The position numbers and the translations under genes were made by a program. A stretch of 64,000 nt of DNA, taken from contig NC_045140.1 of the NCBI RefSeq assembly GCF_008831285.2, forward strand, positions 7,066,505 to 7,130,504. The letters run 5' to 3'. Under the pieces are notes generated by a model. That model was not told where the DNA came from and made no database searches. It saw nothing but the letters and a program-made list of their open reading frames with translations. Source of the DNA: Nymphaea colorata (taxonomy: Eukaryota; Streptophyta; Magnoliopsida; Nymphaeales; Nymphaeaceae). Position 1 is the stretch's first letter. Every line of letters begins with the position of its first letter. Shown here in pieces: positions 36,409-47,485 of the stretch.

Positions 36409-37260
36409 TGCGTCTGGATGTGTTGAAATACCAGATAAATCCAACAAAATCCTTGGAGCAAATACCGCCCAAACTCACAGATAGAGAAACACCCAGAAAC
36501 AACGATTTCAATAGAGGCCACAGATGCAGACCCTCCGATCTTCCCTTCTTTAGTTCTTCAAAACGTGGGAAAACAATTTTTCTTATAATAGAAAAGAGAG
36601 GAACCAAATCTAACCCCAAAAACGGGAAGAAAGGATCATAAAAGAGCAACAAAAAATACAACCAAATCTATAGAAATCCCTTTTCTCTCAACAGCGGAAA
36701 CCCCTTAAGAAGGATCAAACGCCAACGATTTCCGCAACACGGGACAAATACAGATCTAATATCAGGAAAAGGAAAAAAAGGGAAGGAAGGAAGAACCAAA
36801 AGGGCGTTGCTGGAGGGCCTAGATCGGAGAAAACTCCATGAATTCTCCTCCAAATAGGGAGGAAAAAGGAACCCACTAAGACAACCGACAGAAAGGGAAA
36901 ATGCTCGCTCCACCAGAAGCCTTTATCCTTTTCCTCTCTTCTTGTCCCAAACCAGGAAAATACGTTGTGCAGAGATCGAAACAAAACTAGATCGAAAGAG
37001 AAGAGGCTGCAGGACGCTATTGGGCAGGCTTGGAGGGAGGGAAGGAGGAGGAGGAGAGGCTTGGAGAGAGAGAGGGGAGAGGGGAGGGATTTATTGGAGA
37101 GGTTTGGAGGGAAAGGGGGAGGAAATAAAGCAGAAGAAGGAGAGAAACGAGTGATGGCAGGGGGAGGAATGAGGATGGAGGAGCGCGTCCGCACATTAAA
37201 TGACAAAAAAGACCCCTTTCCTCCAAATTTCTCCAAAACCCCCTACTATTTACCTTATTC
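36409..37260 (-). promoter_or_regulatory. Long CT-rich leader and promoter of the ERF gene
   Basis: On the minus strand about 37160-36950 is strongly CT-rich (CTCTCTCTCC runs), and TCCAATAAATCCC near 37090 is a weak TATA-like site. A leader of several hundred bases is implied. In-frame codons reach 36447 without an ATG. A 173-residue open frame here (37236-36715) begins with TTG, not ATG, and is low-complexity. Confidence 0.4.
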
Positions 37261-37309
37261 TTTTTAAGACGATTTTGTTTTTCTTTTTTGCTATCTCACC
37301 TCCATTGGT

Positions 37310-37765
37310 GTACCATGTCAATGGATCTAATTGGGACCTGATACACCCGTTTTTATATCCAATTTGGATGTTCATTTCTTTGATTTAGAATCCAATTCGA
37401 ATACGGGTGAATAAAAGTCTATGTTATATTGAATCTGATTTTTAAATTCTCAATCGAGTCCGAATTTTAATTTTACAATTGAATTTGAAACTAACTTTTC
37501 AATAGACTATTGGATCTGAACTGCATTATGCAATATTAAAAGGCCGCTATCAAAATGTATGGATATTTGATGCAGGATATTTATTTAAAACTGATTTTGT
37601 ATTTATTTAAAACCTAGTTTAATATGAATCTGACCGCTTGTCATTTCTTAAATTCAAGCATGATTTGATTTTTAAAAGGAATGTGAAAATTTCCTTTCAT
37701 GTCACACCTTGTTTAAGAAGTTTCATTTTAGATCTGAATCCAATCCATTGGCATCACTACCCATA
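37310..37765. repeat. GGGATGTCAA-family dispersed element, copy
   Basis: ATGTCAATGGATCTAATTGG at one end and CCAATCCATTGGCATCACTA at the other. The middle carries GAACTGCATTATGCAATATT and GCAGGATATTTATTTAAAAC, which match the complement of the 51198-51588 copy. Ends are degenerate. Confidence 0.5.
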
Positions 37766-38879
37766 ATTAGTTTTTGTCTCTCTAAGTTTGATTACTTCAA
37801 CTTCAAGATTCTTCAATTAGTGGAACAATAAAGTTCTCTTTTGGTCCAGTGTTGTTTTATTGCATACAAAATATCAATAGCTTTGTTAACCTTTTTTTTA
37901 TATTGTTAACATACAGTACAACCATATTAACATAATGAGTTACTGATCTCCTTCATTTTAAAGATTCCAATACCAAACTATTTGGTTAAGTTATTGAAGA
38001 CCCTAATAACAAGATACACAAGCTCAAATTTTATACCTGGAGTTTTTGAGTTAAAATAAACTGTCAATTGCACACTTAAAAGGGTACATTTGAAAGGATG
38101 TAGCATAGCTAGTTGGTAGGCAGGTGCATAAAAAGTACATCGTCTGTTTTATTCATATTGTTATTATACCCCTCAACAATAAAAAGTAAAATTATAATAC
38201 TCTAGTTGATAGGTGTATCATACCTCACCTGGCTTCTTATAAAACCCAAGGTCAGCAAGAGATCGGGATGATGAGTTGTTAACCTTCTCTTTACTCGAAA
38301 AGGGTGTTACCTGAGAAAAAAGAAACTTAGAATTATCTCAACAAGTTCTTGGTTTCTTAAATGACCAATCAGAAGAATAATAGGATTGTCAACTGATCAT
38401 ATTACCATGTTGAACTTTTGATATTACCATGTTCAACTTTTCATGTGTATGCATATTAGGATTCGGCTATGAATGACGAAGGTCTATATACATATGTGAA
38501 TAAAAAAATGAAACTGAGCCGCATTATGACATGTTAAGGGCTCACCTTTAGAACATATGAATATTGAATGCAAGATATTTATTTAAGACCAAATTCAAAT
38601 TCAATATGATATTTTATGTAAAACTAACTGTAAATCAAAATAAATAATAGAATGTAATTTTCAAGTCCGAATCCTATCTAATTTATGGATAGATAGGATG
38701 TTAAATTTTCTCTCTATCCGACTTGTTAGAAGCAAGATATTTATCCAAATCCAAGCTATCGACATGCTTGAACACAAATAAGAAAAAACCCTCTCTCGGT
38801 TACTTTGAATGCAAGAAGTGTGTCGCCTATTGGAATTAGTTTAAAAGATGTGGACGTCTAACATATTAGTTCCAAACGA
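37766..38879. other. AT-rich intergenic DNA
   Basis: No gene. About 38500-38720 contains another partial copy of the GGGATGTCAA-family element (GAGCCGCATTATGACATGTT, TGCAAGATATTTATTTAAGA). Confidence 0.4.
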
Positions 38880-39260
38880 GGGATGGTGAGGGAAGGAGTG
38901 GGGCAGCACGGGCAGGCCGGGCAGAGGGGGTCGGGCAAGGGAGGAGGTGTCAAGAAAGGAAAAGATGCGTTGTATACTGCGTCGAGGGGAGGGAGAATGC
39001 GACACGGCGTGAGAGGGCAGGCAAAGGCGCAGCGAAGGTCGGCCCCTGCAGTTGACGCCGTTACGTCTCCGTTAACTGACACGCCCACCCGGTCTTCCTC
39101 CACTCCCCTTTTCCTTTTCACACGCTCTTTCCCGCGCTCCTTCCTGTCCCCCTCTCTCTCCCTGACGGCAAGGTCAGATCGCGTGGCACGAGGAATCGGG
39201 CCCCACGTCAACCGACTCGGGAAAAGGGGGGAAATGGAGTTTGGCGGGAGATGATGACCT
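38880..39260. other. CpG- and GC-rich island without a visible gene
   Basis: The stretch is GC-rich with frequent CpG, in sharp contrast to its AT-rich flanks. Both strands are open for more than 110 codons, as expected from composition. A CT-rich block (39095-39165, ending CTCTCTCTCCCTGACGG) resembles plant promoter/leader DNA. It could be an orphan promoter, a captured gene fragment, or a diverged first exon; no protein motif was found. Confidence 0.4.
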
Positions 39261-41160
39261 GGCCAACTCGGCTCGACTCGGCTCGGCTTCAGTCTTATTT
39301 GCTTGGCTCGAGAGGTCGACGCACTCGTATGTTTATTTCCATTGTGGCCCTTACGGTTTCGGATCTGAATATATCATATCCAGATATCTTTAGTTTATCT
39401 GGATTCTGTTGAAGCAGTCGAATTTATCGAGATCTGATAAAAAATTAAACATTAAATTCAGATCCAATACGAAGCTTCACAACAAATTTTCCTAATTTCT
39501 AATGGAAAAAAAGTTTTTCAAAATACAAATTTAATTTGATTTTCATATATCTAACTAATTCAATGTGGCTCACTCATTCATTTCACATCTCTATGTTGGA
39601 GCCATGCGTTGTTTAAATACCTCCAAACAAGCTTAGGTGTAAGTGGGTATCCATCAAAGTCTCAAATCAGTGCCTTGCAAGAAATACTAACCCTGGAGTT
39701 TTGCAGTGTGGGGAGAGCATACAACGCACATGAGTTTGAAATACTCATCTTTTTTAAGAAAGGAGAAAGGGAATTTGAATGTGTGGAGTTCAAGTTATGG
39801 ACTTTTAGTTGATGGAAGCTATAAGAGTTGGATACCTAAGGTAAGTTTCAAGACGTGAATACCATGTAAGTAATTGTTCAGCTCTTGCTTGGGTAGTCAG
39901 ATACGAAAAGCCACATGGTCGCTGGTGTGGGCAGTTGCCCACACCAGCTTCATAAAATTATTTTGATATGCATGTTAATGTTTTGATATATTTGATTGTT
40001 ATACATATAAGTGCCATAAACAAATTAAAGATATTGAATGAGTGCTCCTATAAAAAAAAAATTCTGCAAACGAGCCTAGGCAAGTTACGGCTTCTTCAAG
40101 CATCTCAATGGCTTCATTGCACATTTTTCTTGAATTGCAAATGATACTCAAAGTCTTTTGCTTTTGATTAACACTCAATGAAAGTAAAGTTATTTTTTAG
40201 GAAACATTTTCTCATGTAAAACTGCCAGGTCAGGTCAGGTCTGGAATATCGAGGGAAGTAAATCTAGCATGGATCCAGACAAGCAGCAATTGCAAAACCC
40301 GGGGCCCGAATCCGGTTCATCCGCACCCAGATTACATTAACACTCCATTAGCAATTAAATCCACCCTGAGTAGATCATGCATAAGTCCACTGGTTTTGAC
40401 ACGGAAGAAAATGAGCAAGATCCAGATCATGTTGATCTATCTTACCTACATTCTCCTAACCTGGACGCAAACAAGACTTAATCCAACCTGGAAGCAAATG
40501 AGTAAGATCCAGATCACATGGGTCCAACTCATATGCTCCTAACCTGGACTCAGCTGTAGGTCCATTCAAAGGTTGCGAGGCCAGATGGGACCCAGATATA
40601 TGGTCCAGATCCGGGATGTGGGTCCAGGACTCTAGTCCACTAACACGCCGCTTTGAAAGCTCCCCTTGTGGAGAGGCGTAACCGCGGCTACAAGAGCCAC
40701 GTCTTCCGGCCCTTTTCCATCTCTTTCCTTTTCTCTCGCCGTATAAATTGCAAAAAAAAAAAAAACATGAGACTTTTTTTTTATTATTTTCATGTTTATT
40801 AAAGGTACAAGAAAGAAAAGAGGTCTTGGTATAATTAACTTTTATTTTATTTTAGCCTGATATTTAAGTTTTAAAAAATGATATTTACTCTTTTTCTAAC
40901 TCCACCAGTAAATTTAAATTTAAGCACAAACTATACATTAATTTAGATTTCAAAAGAACATTCAAATCCGGTTCAAATTCAAATTCAATTTGGGGTATTG
41001 CCCCAAAAGAGTTTCAAATTTAATTACAAGTAAAAAATTTGAATTTGGTTTTGACTTTTGATAATTTGACTCGGACTTGACCTGTCCAATTAAGCAAAAT
41101 ACCCAATCAGCCAAACAAATTAATAGCCGCATCCCACTTGAGTATGTTTGATTCTGCATC
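39261..41160. other. Intergenic DNA with dispersed-repeat fragments
   Basis: About 39360-39595 resembles the GGGATGTCAA family (GATCTGAATATATC, end CATTTCACATCTCTA). About 40410-40555 contains an imperfect duplication of AAATGAG(C/T)AAGATCCAGATCA ... CTCCTAACCTGGAC. No gene was seen. Confidence 0.35.
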
Positions 41161-41166
41161 GCTTGG

Positions 41167-41400
41167 ATGTTGTTTGGCAATGGTAACAAATTGTTATTTT
41201 CCTATTAACCTTCTTAAAAAATGAGGTACATTCATGTATCAATACAGTGTTTTATGAATATGTTTTAATTTTTTGCATAAGTTAAAACCGCAACAATTTA
41301 TTACTATTACCAAATAGGCCCTTATCAACGTTCTAATTTTTTGCATAAGTTAATAAAATCACAACAATTTATTACTATTGCCAAATAGGCCCTTATCGAG
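41167..41400. repeat. Short inverted-repeat element (TTTGGCAA family), copy 1, with partial duplication
   Basis: It starts TTTGGCAATGGTAACAAATT and its other end is the near-complement AACAATTTATTACTATTACC AAATAGGCC. The 3' part is duplicated (TTTTTTGCATAAGTTAA ... CCAAATAGGCCCTTATC occurs twice, about 66 bp apart). It belongs to the same family as 45176-45342. Confidence 0.6.
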
Positions 41401-42690
41401 CTTCGTGTCCCACTTTAACTTGATTGTCTTAAAGCACACCCACCTAACCAGGCAAACAGGAAGCCCATGCTAATGAATAGTAATTCCAACTGACCGGGTG
41501 AAATTAGAAGCAAGACCACCTTAGTCAAGAATATAGGCTGGAGTCGGTCTGCCTTTGGTTTCGAACCAATGTGCAAGGGGTAGGTTAGGTGTAGGCCGGC
41601 TCCGACCGACTTGGAGTAAACGGAGATGGGTTTTTAAAGGTGGGTGGACAAATGAATCTTTAGAGGAGGAAGCTGGCCAATTGGGTCCCAATAAAAAGCC
41701 TGCCTTCGGACCCAAGTGCATTGGAATCGGGAGCAGAAAATTAGGGCAGCGTTCCTTTCCTTGTTGTTCTTTGGCTTAATAATGAAGCAAGGTTCGATTC
41801 TTATATGCAAGGACCATCCTATCCCCTCCAATCGTATGCGTTTAAAGCCCATCTTCGGAATGCCCTTTTATATAAATATATTCTAAAGTTTATTTTTGCA
41901 CAATGGTCCTTACTTTGTTACAAAAATAATCCGTATATTTTAGCATGGTTCTTACCTTTCCTAACTCGAGGGTGTGTTTGATTGCTTAGATCGATTATCT
42001 AGGATGGTTGGTGTGTCTTGAGGATATAGTGTTCATTAATCAAACGTCTATTGTCTGATCTTGGATTCCTTCTCCGGGTTCGAGGCAAGATAGTAACGCC
42101 TTTTGGGTAGGGGTCGATGAACAAAAAAAACAAGCACCATTGAATACAATTTATTTTTTTGGACAATTTATGTTTTTGGACAATCAAACACGCCTTTAGC
42201 GAAATAGTCTCCCAAATTAAAAGGCCTTGCTTCTACCCTGTGACAAATTGTGTGAGTTCCGTTTATATCTAAAATTCATATAATATTCCAATTTTCTTTT
42301 ATTTTTTCCATAAAAATTGACCCTCTACATATGTGTTTTTAAAAGAATCAATAAAAAATGCTTCCTTTTCTTATTTTTCTCCCCAGATTTGAGAGCCACA
42401 AGAAGCTACCGATCGATCTATTTTACCCTTATAGGGTGTAATCATAATCCTTGCAGAGAGAGTTTGGGTCACGAGGAAACTGTCGCTCGTTCGATAGCAT
42501 AAAAAATCCCGACAATAATACTGTCAAGAGCATAAAATAGAACATATTTTGCAAAATACAACTCTCCAAGTATGAGTTTTAACGAGTGAGTTTTGAATGA
42601 TGTGGTCGCACACATTTTTTTCCGGAGATAAAGACTATAATACTTTCTTCTTTGAAATTTAAAATATGCCAAGATATCAATTAAATAAAT
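41401..42690. other. Unassigned intergenic DNA
   Basis: No coding motif or element was recognised in this stretch. Confidence 0.3.
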
Positions 42691-42699
42691 ATACTTTAA

Positions 42700-42833
42700 T
42701 TTTTTAATTAAGGGTACAGCAATGGGCCCAACACCCGATGCTTGGGCTGGTTTTTTTATACTTAGGCCAAAACAATTAAAAAAATTCACCAATCAAGGGG
42801 CTCGATTCGGGCATTGAAGTTCGGCTCGACAGT

Positions 42834-42865
<32 letters not shown>

Positions 42866-43150
42866 TTTGCATGACTCACTTAAATATTCTTTATGTGTCA
42901 CTTTTACAAGCTCTTAGCATGTCGCTAAAAGTTTTTGAGATATTAAAATATAAAATATTAAAAATTTCAAAAGTCGCTAAAAGCTTTATATTAAAATATA
43001 AAATATTAAAGGTTTTAAATATGGGTGAAGTAGTGGATGTCAATCTTGATAAATAAATGGGCTGAGCTTAGGCCATGAGCTTAGGCCACCGACAACTACA
43101 CCGCCCGACTTTATTAAACATTGGGTCGGTCTAACCCCACTAGATCCAAC
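42700..43150. repeat. Dispersed element with central TA tract, copy 1
   Basis: GGCCCAACACCCGATGCTTGG, a TA run (42834-42862), GAGATATTAAAATATAAAAT and a GAGCTTAGGCCACCGAC end. The same order, with a CA/TG tract in the middle, appears at about 46430-46910 and 49925-50330. Confidence 0.5.
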
Positions 43151-43599
43151 CTTATTTTTAACATGAAAAATATTAAAAAAAACTCGCCCAATTAAAGGGC
43201 CAACATTGAACTCCGCTCCCTTTTTGAACTCATCGAACAGGCAATCAGCTTTTCCATGAAATTCTCAAAAACGGCTCCGCATACAAAAAAAAAAACTATT
43301 AAAATAATATATTAAATTACAGAATCACCTTCATCAAATAAATTTAAAAGTTTTTGGAAAAGTTGCACTGGCTTCTGGGTTTGCACGGGCAGTTGTTCAT
43401 GCCAAAAACAATTTATTTTTTATTTTTATGTAGATGTTTATAATTGTTTACTTATTTATATATATTGTGTCTCATAAAAAATTAAAATTTTAACAATACT
43501 ACCTATTAGCAAAAAAAGCAAAAAAAAAACAAATCTTTGCCTCCAGTGAGGGGCCGGTTGACCGACAACAATTTTGTGCTCGACTTCACTGGATTTTTT
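43151..43599. other. Spacer
   Basis: AT-rich, no gene recognised. Confidence 0.3.
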
Positions 43600-44290
43600 G
43601 CTAGTAAAGTCACACGGATACATGGGTTAACACGGATACATGGGCTAAGCCCATGTATGCATATCGATACGTCGATACGAGAATTCAGACACGAATACGG
43701 CATGGATATGTTTTGGATTGGGTCTGAAAACCCGATGTTAAGTTACATCGAGCTCTTCTCCCTTTCACCTGAGGAGGTCTCTCGTTAGAGTTTATGCAGC
43801 AGAGAATCTTCAGCGATGGCAGGCGACGGTGACGACTTCGGGCAACCCAAGGCGACGTCTGGTCATGTTTGGTGGCAGCCGACAATGGACAGGTAAGTGG
43901 GTTTTATTTTTTTTTTCTTTTTGATATTATAAGTTAGGGTTCATGTTCTTCATTTGCGGGTTTTTTTTGTTTTTGTTTTTGGATTTGTCGATTTGGGGAG
44001 GTTCTCTTTGGAGGTTTTTTTCTGTTTTTCTTTTGATATGAGAAGTTATGATTTCCTGTTGCATGATTTTCACAACTGCACAACACATATCAATGAGTTC
44101 TTGTGGAATTAGGGAATACTTGCATGATTTTCCCTGTTGTTCACTTGAAGAGTAAACTCACTATTAACAGAGACCATTTATAATTTTTGAGAATATTATA
44201 TCTGTTGTATCCGCGTATTCAAGAATTGTGAAAATTGCCGTGTCGGTACTCATATCCTCGTATTCGCACCCGCACCCATGTGACTTAGTT
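43600..44290 (+). mobile_element. Inverted-repeat element carrying a start-codon exon (Pack-MULE-like candidate)
   Basis: The left end reads CACGGATACATGGG (twice) followed by CGATACGAGAATTCAGACAC and GAATACGG. The right end, read in reverse complement, gives CACATGGGTGCGGGTGCGAA, TACGAGGATATGAG and CCGACACGG. The ends are therefore related in inverted orientation, in the style of GATACG-rich terminal repeats. Between them are an exon-like segment (43816-43892) and its intron start. Superfamily assignment to Mutator-like elements is inference. Confidence 0.4.
43816..43892 (+). pseudogene. Candidate first exon of a Myb/SANT-like gene, fragment
   Basis: ATG at 43816 opens MAGDGDDFGQPKATSGHVWW followed by QPTMDR, ending at a perfect donor GACAG|GTAAGTGG. 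The phrase xVxWxPTMDR is how plant Myb/SANT-like (LIMYB-type) DNA-binding proteins begin. The expected continuation (FIDLLLEQ-type text) was not found in the next kilobase, so this is probably a captured or truncated exon. Confidence 0.35.
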
Positions 44291-45131
44291 TGCTAGTTTC
44301 CTACTGGAAAAACAACATATTGTCACAAACCGACGGAAGACTGAAGAAAGCAACTTTTCTTTTTATTCGTATTAGAATATGAAATTGAATTTGAATACAT
44401 GAACATTTATAAGTTAGACATTATGAAGGATACGTCAGACTAAAATCTCATCCAATAACATCCTTAAGGATAATGAAAGTAAACTCTTATGAGTTATGTA
44501 TGCTCATCAAGAAACATATGAGTTACATTTTAAACTATGAGCAAAGGTAGTCGTCTGAATAAAACTTTATAAGAAATACATACTTCAGCATGTTTTTGTT
44601 AATCCTTCAAAAGTTGTGCATGATTTTGTAAAGTCATCATATATTATTTTATTATATTCAGTGGACTAGGAATGAAGTGGGAAATTTTATTATATCACAG
44701 AATTTGGTTTCTAAGAGGAAGAAGATAGGATGGCTGGACTTCTTACTCAGGGACCATTTTAATAACTCATAGATTTTGGGTCAAGGAAGATTAACTAAGG
44801 TGCAATTTTGGCTTTGGCTGATGATGTCTCAGTTTGGCTTTGCTTCCTAGAAAGATATGAAGAACTAAGACATTGATCAATGGGTGCCAAACAAGAGCAT
44901 ATTTGTTGCCCAACAAGTGATTTCTTCTAGGATAAAATAAATATCCAGAATTAAAGACTTATCACCCTTGTTGATATATGACATTTTTTATGTCTCTTCA
45001 TTTAATCATTTGGATAAAGGAACAATTTGTTAGTGTCTAATGAATCTGCCCTTAAAAATTGAGGTAAATTAATAGAACACTAAAACCCAATGTTCGAGAA
45101 TATGCCTTAATTTTTGGGCCATATCTATCAG
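44291..45131. other. Unassigned spacer before the direct-repeat unit
   Basis: No gene or element recognised. Confidence 0.3.
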
Positions 45132-45175
45132 GATCTCACAAATTGTGAGTTTGTCCAAACAACCCACAAGAGGTT

Positions 45176-45342
45176 ATTTGGCAACAGTGACATTGTGTTA
45201 CTTTTCTGTGAACATGCCTCAAAAAAATGAAATAGATTCATTAAACATTAATATAACAAAGTGTTATATGAATATGCACCACTTTTTGGAATAGATTCAT
45301 GAGACAGTAACAATATGTTTCTGTTGCCAAATGGTCTCTAAA
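45176..45342. repeat. TTTGGCAA-family inverted-repeat element, copy 2
   Basis: The terminal TTTGGCAACAGTGACATTGT is nearly complementary to the other end, ACAATATGTTTCTGTTGCC followed by AAA. The 29-bp ends and about 167-bp length fit a MITE. The copy inside the right direct repeat (about 48897-49053) has a decayed right end. Confidence 0.75.
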
Positions 45343-46564
45343 GGAACTTTTCATTGATTTTATTGTTACACTTTCATGTTTGGATGAGGGCCTCCTTTAA
45401 GCACTCAAACAATCATTTTGAGAATTTTATTTTATTCAAATTCAGAAATAGTGAACTACGCAAGTTGTAGATCACGGCCTTCCCTTTGAAAAATTAATTT
45501 GTTGAAAAATTTCTGTTCTTGGAAGAGATTTGTGAGCTGCCGCATGCCTGATTTTAAGCACATTTTTATAATCTTGGACAAGCTAATTTTTCTTTTTTTT
45601 TTTAATTAAGAAAATAGATACACACGTCTGTTAATTGCTTCAATTTAACCAATTTTATTATGCCAAAATTTGGCTCTCCGAAAAAGTATGAGGAGTATTT
45701 CATTCTATTGCCTAACTGAGAGCGAAAGCCCCTACTCTTCCCCCATCCTTATGGAATACCAAGTCTGCTTTCAGTACGTCGGAGTGATGTCTCCGCTATA
45801 CTTCAACTTGCATATCAGTGTCTTCCTTTTTGTAGCATAAAGAGTTGACACCATAAGTGTTAAAAATAAAAATTGACGGCTTACAAACTCTCACTCAGTT
45901 CATTGTGCCAACTCCTTCAGGTTGCCCAAATTTGGCTCTTGCCCTTGAAGAGTTGACAACCAACATGGCAGGAGCACACCATGAATAGAACGCGGTTGAA
46001 AAGATCCCTCCCAATATTGAGGGTTTATTAGGGTTTTGCGATCTTAACATGAGTTTAATCGCAATGCATGGCAGATACTTGTTGAGTAGTTCTCAAGGGA
46101 ACGGCAAATCTATACATAATTGGAGAGTATCTAGGCCTTTACTTGAGAATTAGGGAAAAAAAGTCTCCTCTAGAAAGAAAAAAAATTATAATTTTATGAG
46201 GTTGTTCTTAACTTTTGCTTGTAACGTTGTACAAAAGAAGGAACCTTATGATCAAAATAATGGAGATTGGTGCCATCACATGTACTGTGAGCATAATTTG
46301 GGGAATAACCCTTAAACTCAACCCTTAAGCTCTTCTTAAAACTGAAAAAAAAAACTTTCTAACAATGTAGGTTCAAATAAGGGCGGGCATCGGTTCATTA
46401 TGGGCCGGGTTTGTGCTGGTTAATTGATACTAGGAAGACATGATAAAAGAAAAAAAAACTTGATAAAAGAAAAAAAAACTTGCCAGGCAGAGCTGGCCCG
46501 TGTTGGGAATTTTGGGCCCAATTCAGCCCCATACATATATTTACAACTCATACCCCCCCCACGC

Positions 46565-46600
46565 ACACACATATGTGTGTGTGTGTGCGTGTGTGTGGGG
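46565..46600. repeat. CA/TG simple repeat forming a near-perfect palindrome
   Basis: CACACACATATGTGTGTGTG is self-complementary and continues as a TG run. In the right copy only a short ACACACAC run remains at about 50035-50045. Confidence 0.85.
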
Positions 46601-47017
46601 CACCAGCTAGTGGCTTAATTAAAAACTCTTGGTGTGTAGCCAATATCTCTCTTTGAGACCCTTTGCATGTTACCAATGGTTCTCTTAGAAGTCTTGCCAC
46701 ATCGCTGAGGGTTTTTAAGATATTAAAAAAATAAAATAGTAAAGATTTCAAATAAATGTAGACATTGAACCAAGCACCCTATGGCTATGAAGTTGACGGT
46801 CGAACCTGGCCTGATAAATAAGCGGACTAGCCTTGAGCGAGCCCAGCTTTGTCGAGCCTTGGGCTAGCTCGGCTCAGCTCGACCTGCTGCCTAACCTTAG
46901 GTTCAAGATCCTTGCTTTCCAATCAAACGCTAGGGCTAAAAGAATTTCACCTTCTTTCCTTGAGTCTTGACATTTATACTCGATCCGCGATTTTTCATGA
47001 GACGTTCTCTCTCCTAG

Positions 47018-47485
47018 GGCAGAGGCGACCTTGATACGTTGGAGGGAGGAGCTGCCGGCCGCAGTGGGCCTCTGGCCCAGCAAACGCCCCCAAGGATGGG
47101 AGAACCAGATGTAAGCGGAGAACCCATGGATGAGGGTGGTACTGCAGATGTTATTGTTGGAGGATTGCAAGGAGCAAAGGTAAAGCTTTCGGATAAACTT
47201 TCTATGGGTGAATGGGTGATATCCTCCATAGGGGGCTCAAGGCAAAGACAGGGCAGAGGCGACCCAGAAACATTGGAAGGAGGAGTTGCTGGCTGCAGCG
47301 GGCCTCTGGCCCAGCAGATGCTCCCGAGGATGGGAGAACCAGCTGAAAGCGGAGAACCCATGATTTTGGGTGATAGTGAAGATGGTGCTGTTAGAGGTAA
47401 GGATCTGCCCTCTCCTTACAGTCCGAAAATGGGGAAATCGTGGGCGGCTATTGTGGATGGAGATAGCCTTCAGACAGAGATGAAC
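47018..47485 (+). repeat. 234-bp tandem duplication inside the gag-like ORF
   Basis: GGGCAGAGGCGACC occurs at 47017 and 47251, and the following text (GCAGCGGGCCTCTGGCCCAG, AGGATGGGAGAACCAG, AGCGGAGAACCCATG) is matched between the copies until about 47370. The period of 234 keeps the frame (78 codons). The second copy loses similarity after GEPM. Confidence 0.85.

Larger units (their letters stand above)
45132..46981. repeat. Long direct repeat, left copy (1850 bp)
   Basis: It begins GATCTCACAAATTGTGAG and ends TTGACATTTATACTC, exactly as the right copy at 48853-50395. Identity is high by eye. It contains a TTTGGCAA-family element (45176-45342), the 45685-45930 dispersed repeat, a conserved reading-frame fragment (45935-46152) and the 46430-46910 element. 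About 230 bp near 46195-46415 are absent from the right copy. Confidence 0.9.

Noticed and set aside
36409-36447. Thirteen extra N-terminal codons for the ERF protein
   Set aside because: The upstream end of that frame is TTG; the first ATG is at 36408 and gives a normal ERF N-terminus.
36715-37236. 173-codon minus-strand frame upstream of the ERF gene
   Set aside because: It begins with TTG, is low-complexity Leu/Phe/Ser/Pro from a CT-rich leader, and shows no domain.
38858-39254. Overlapping long frames on both strands of the CpG-rich island
   Set aside because: Open on both strands as expected of GC-rich DNA; no motif, no splice context.
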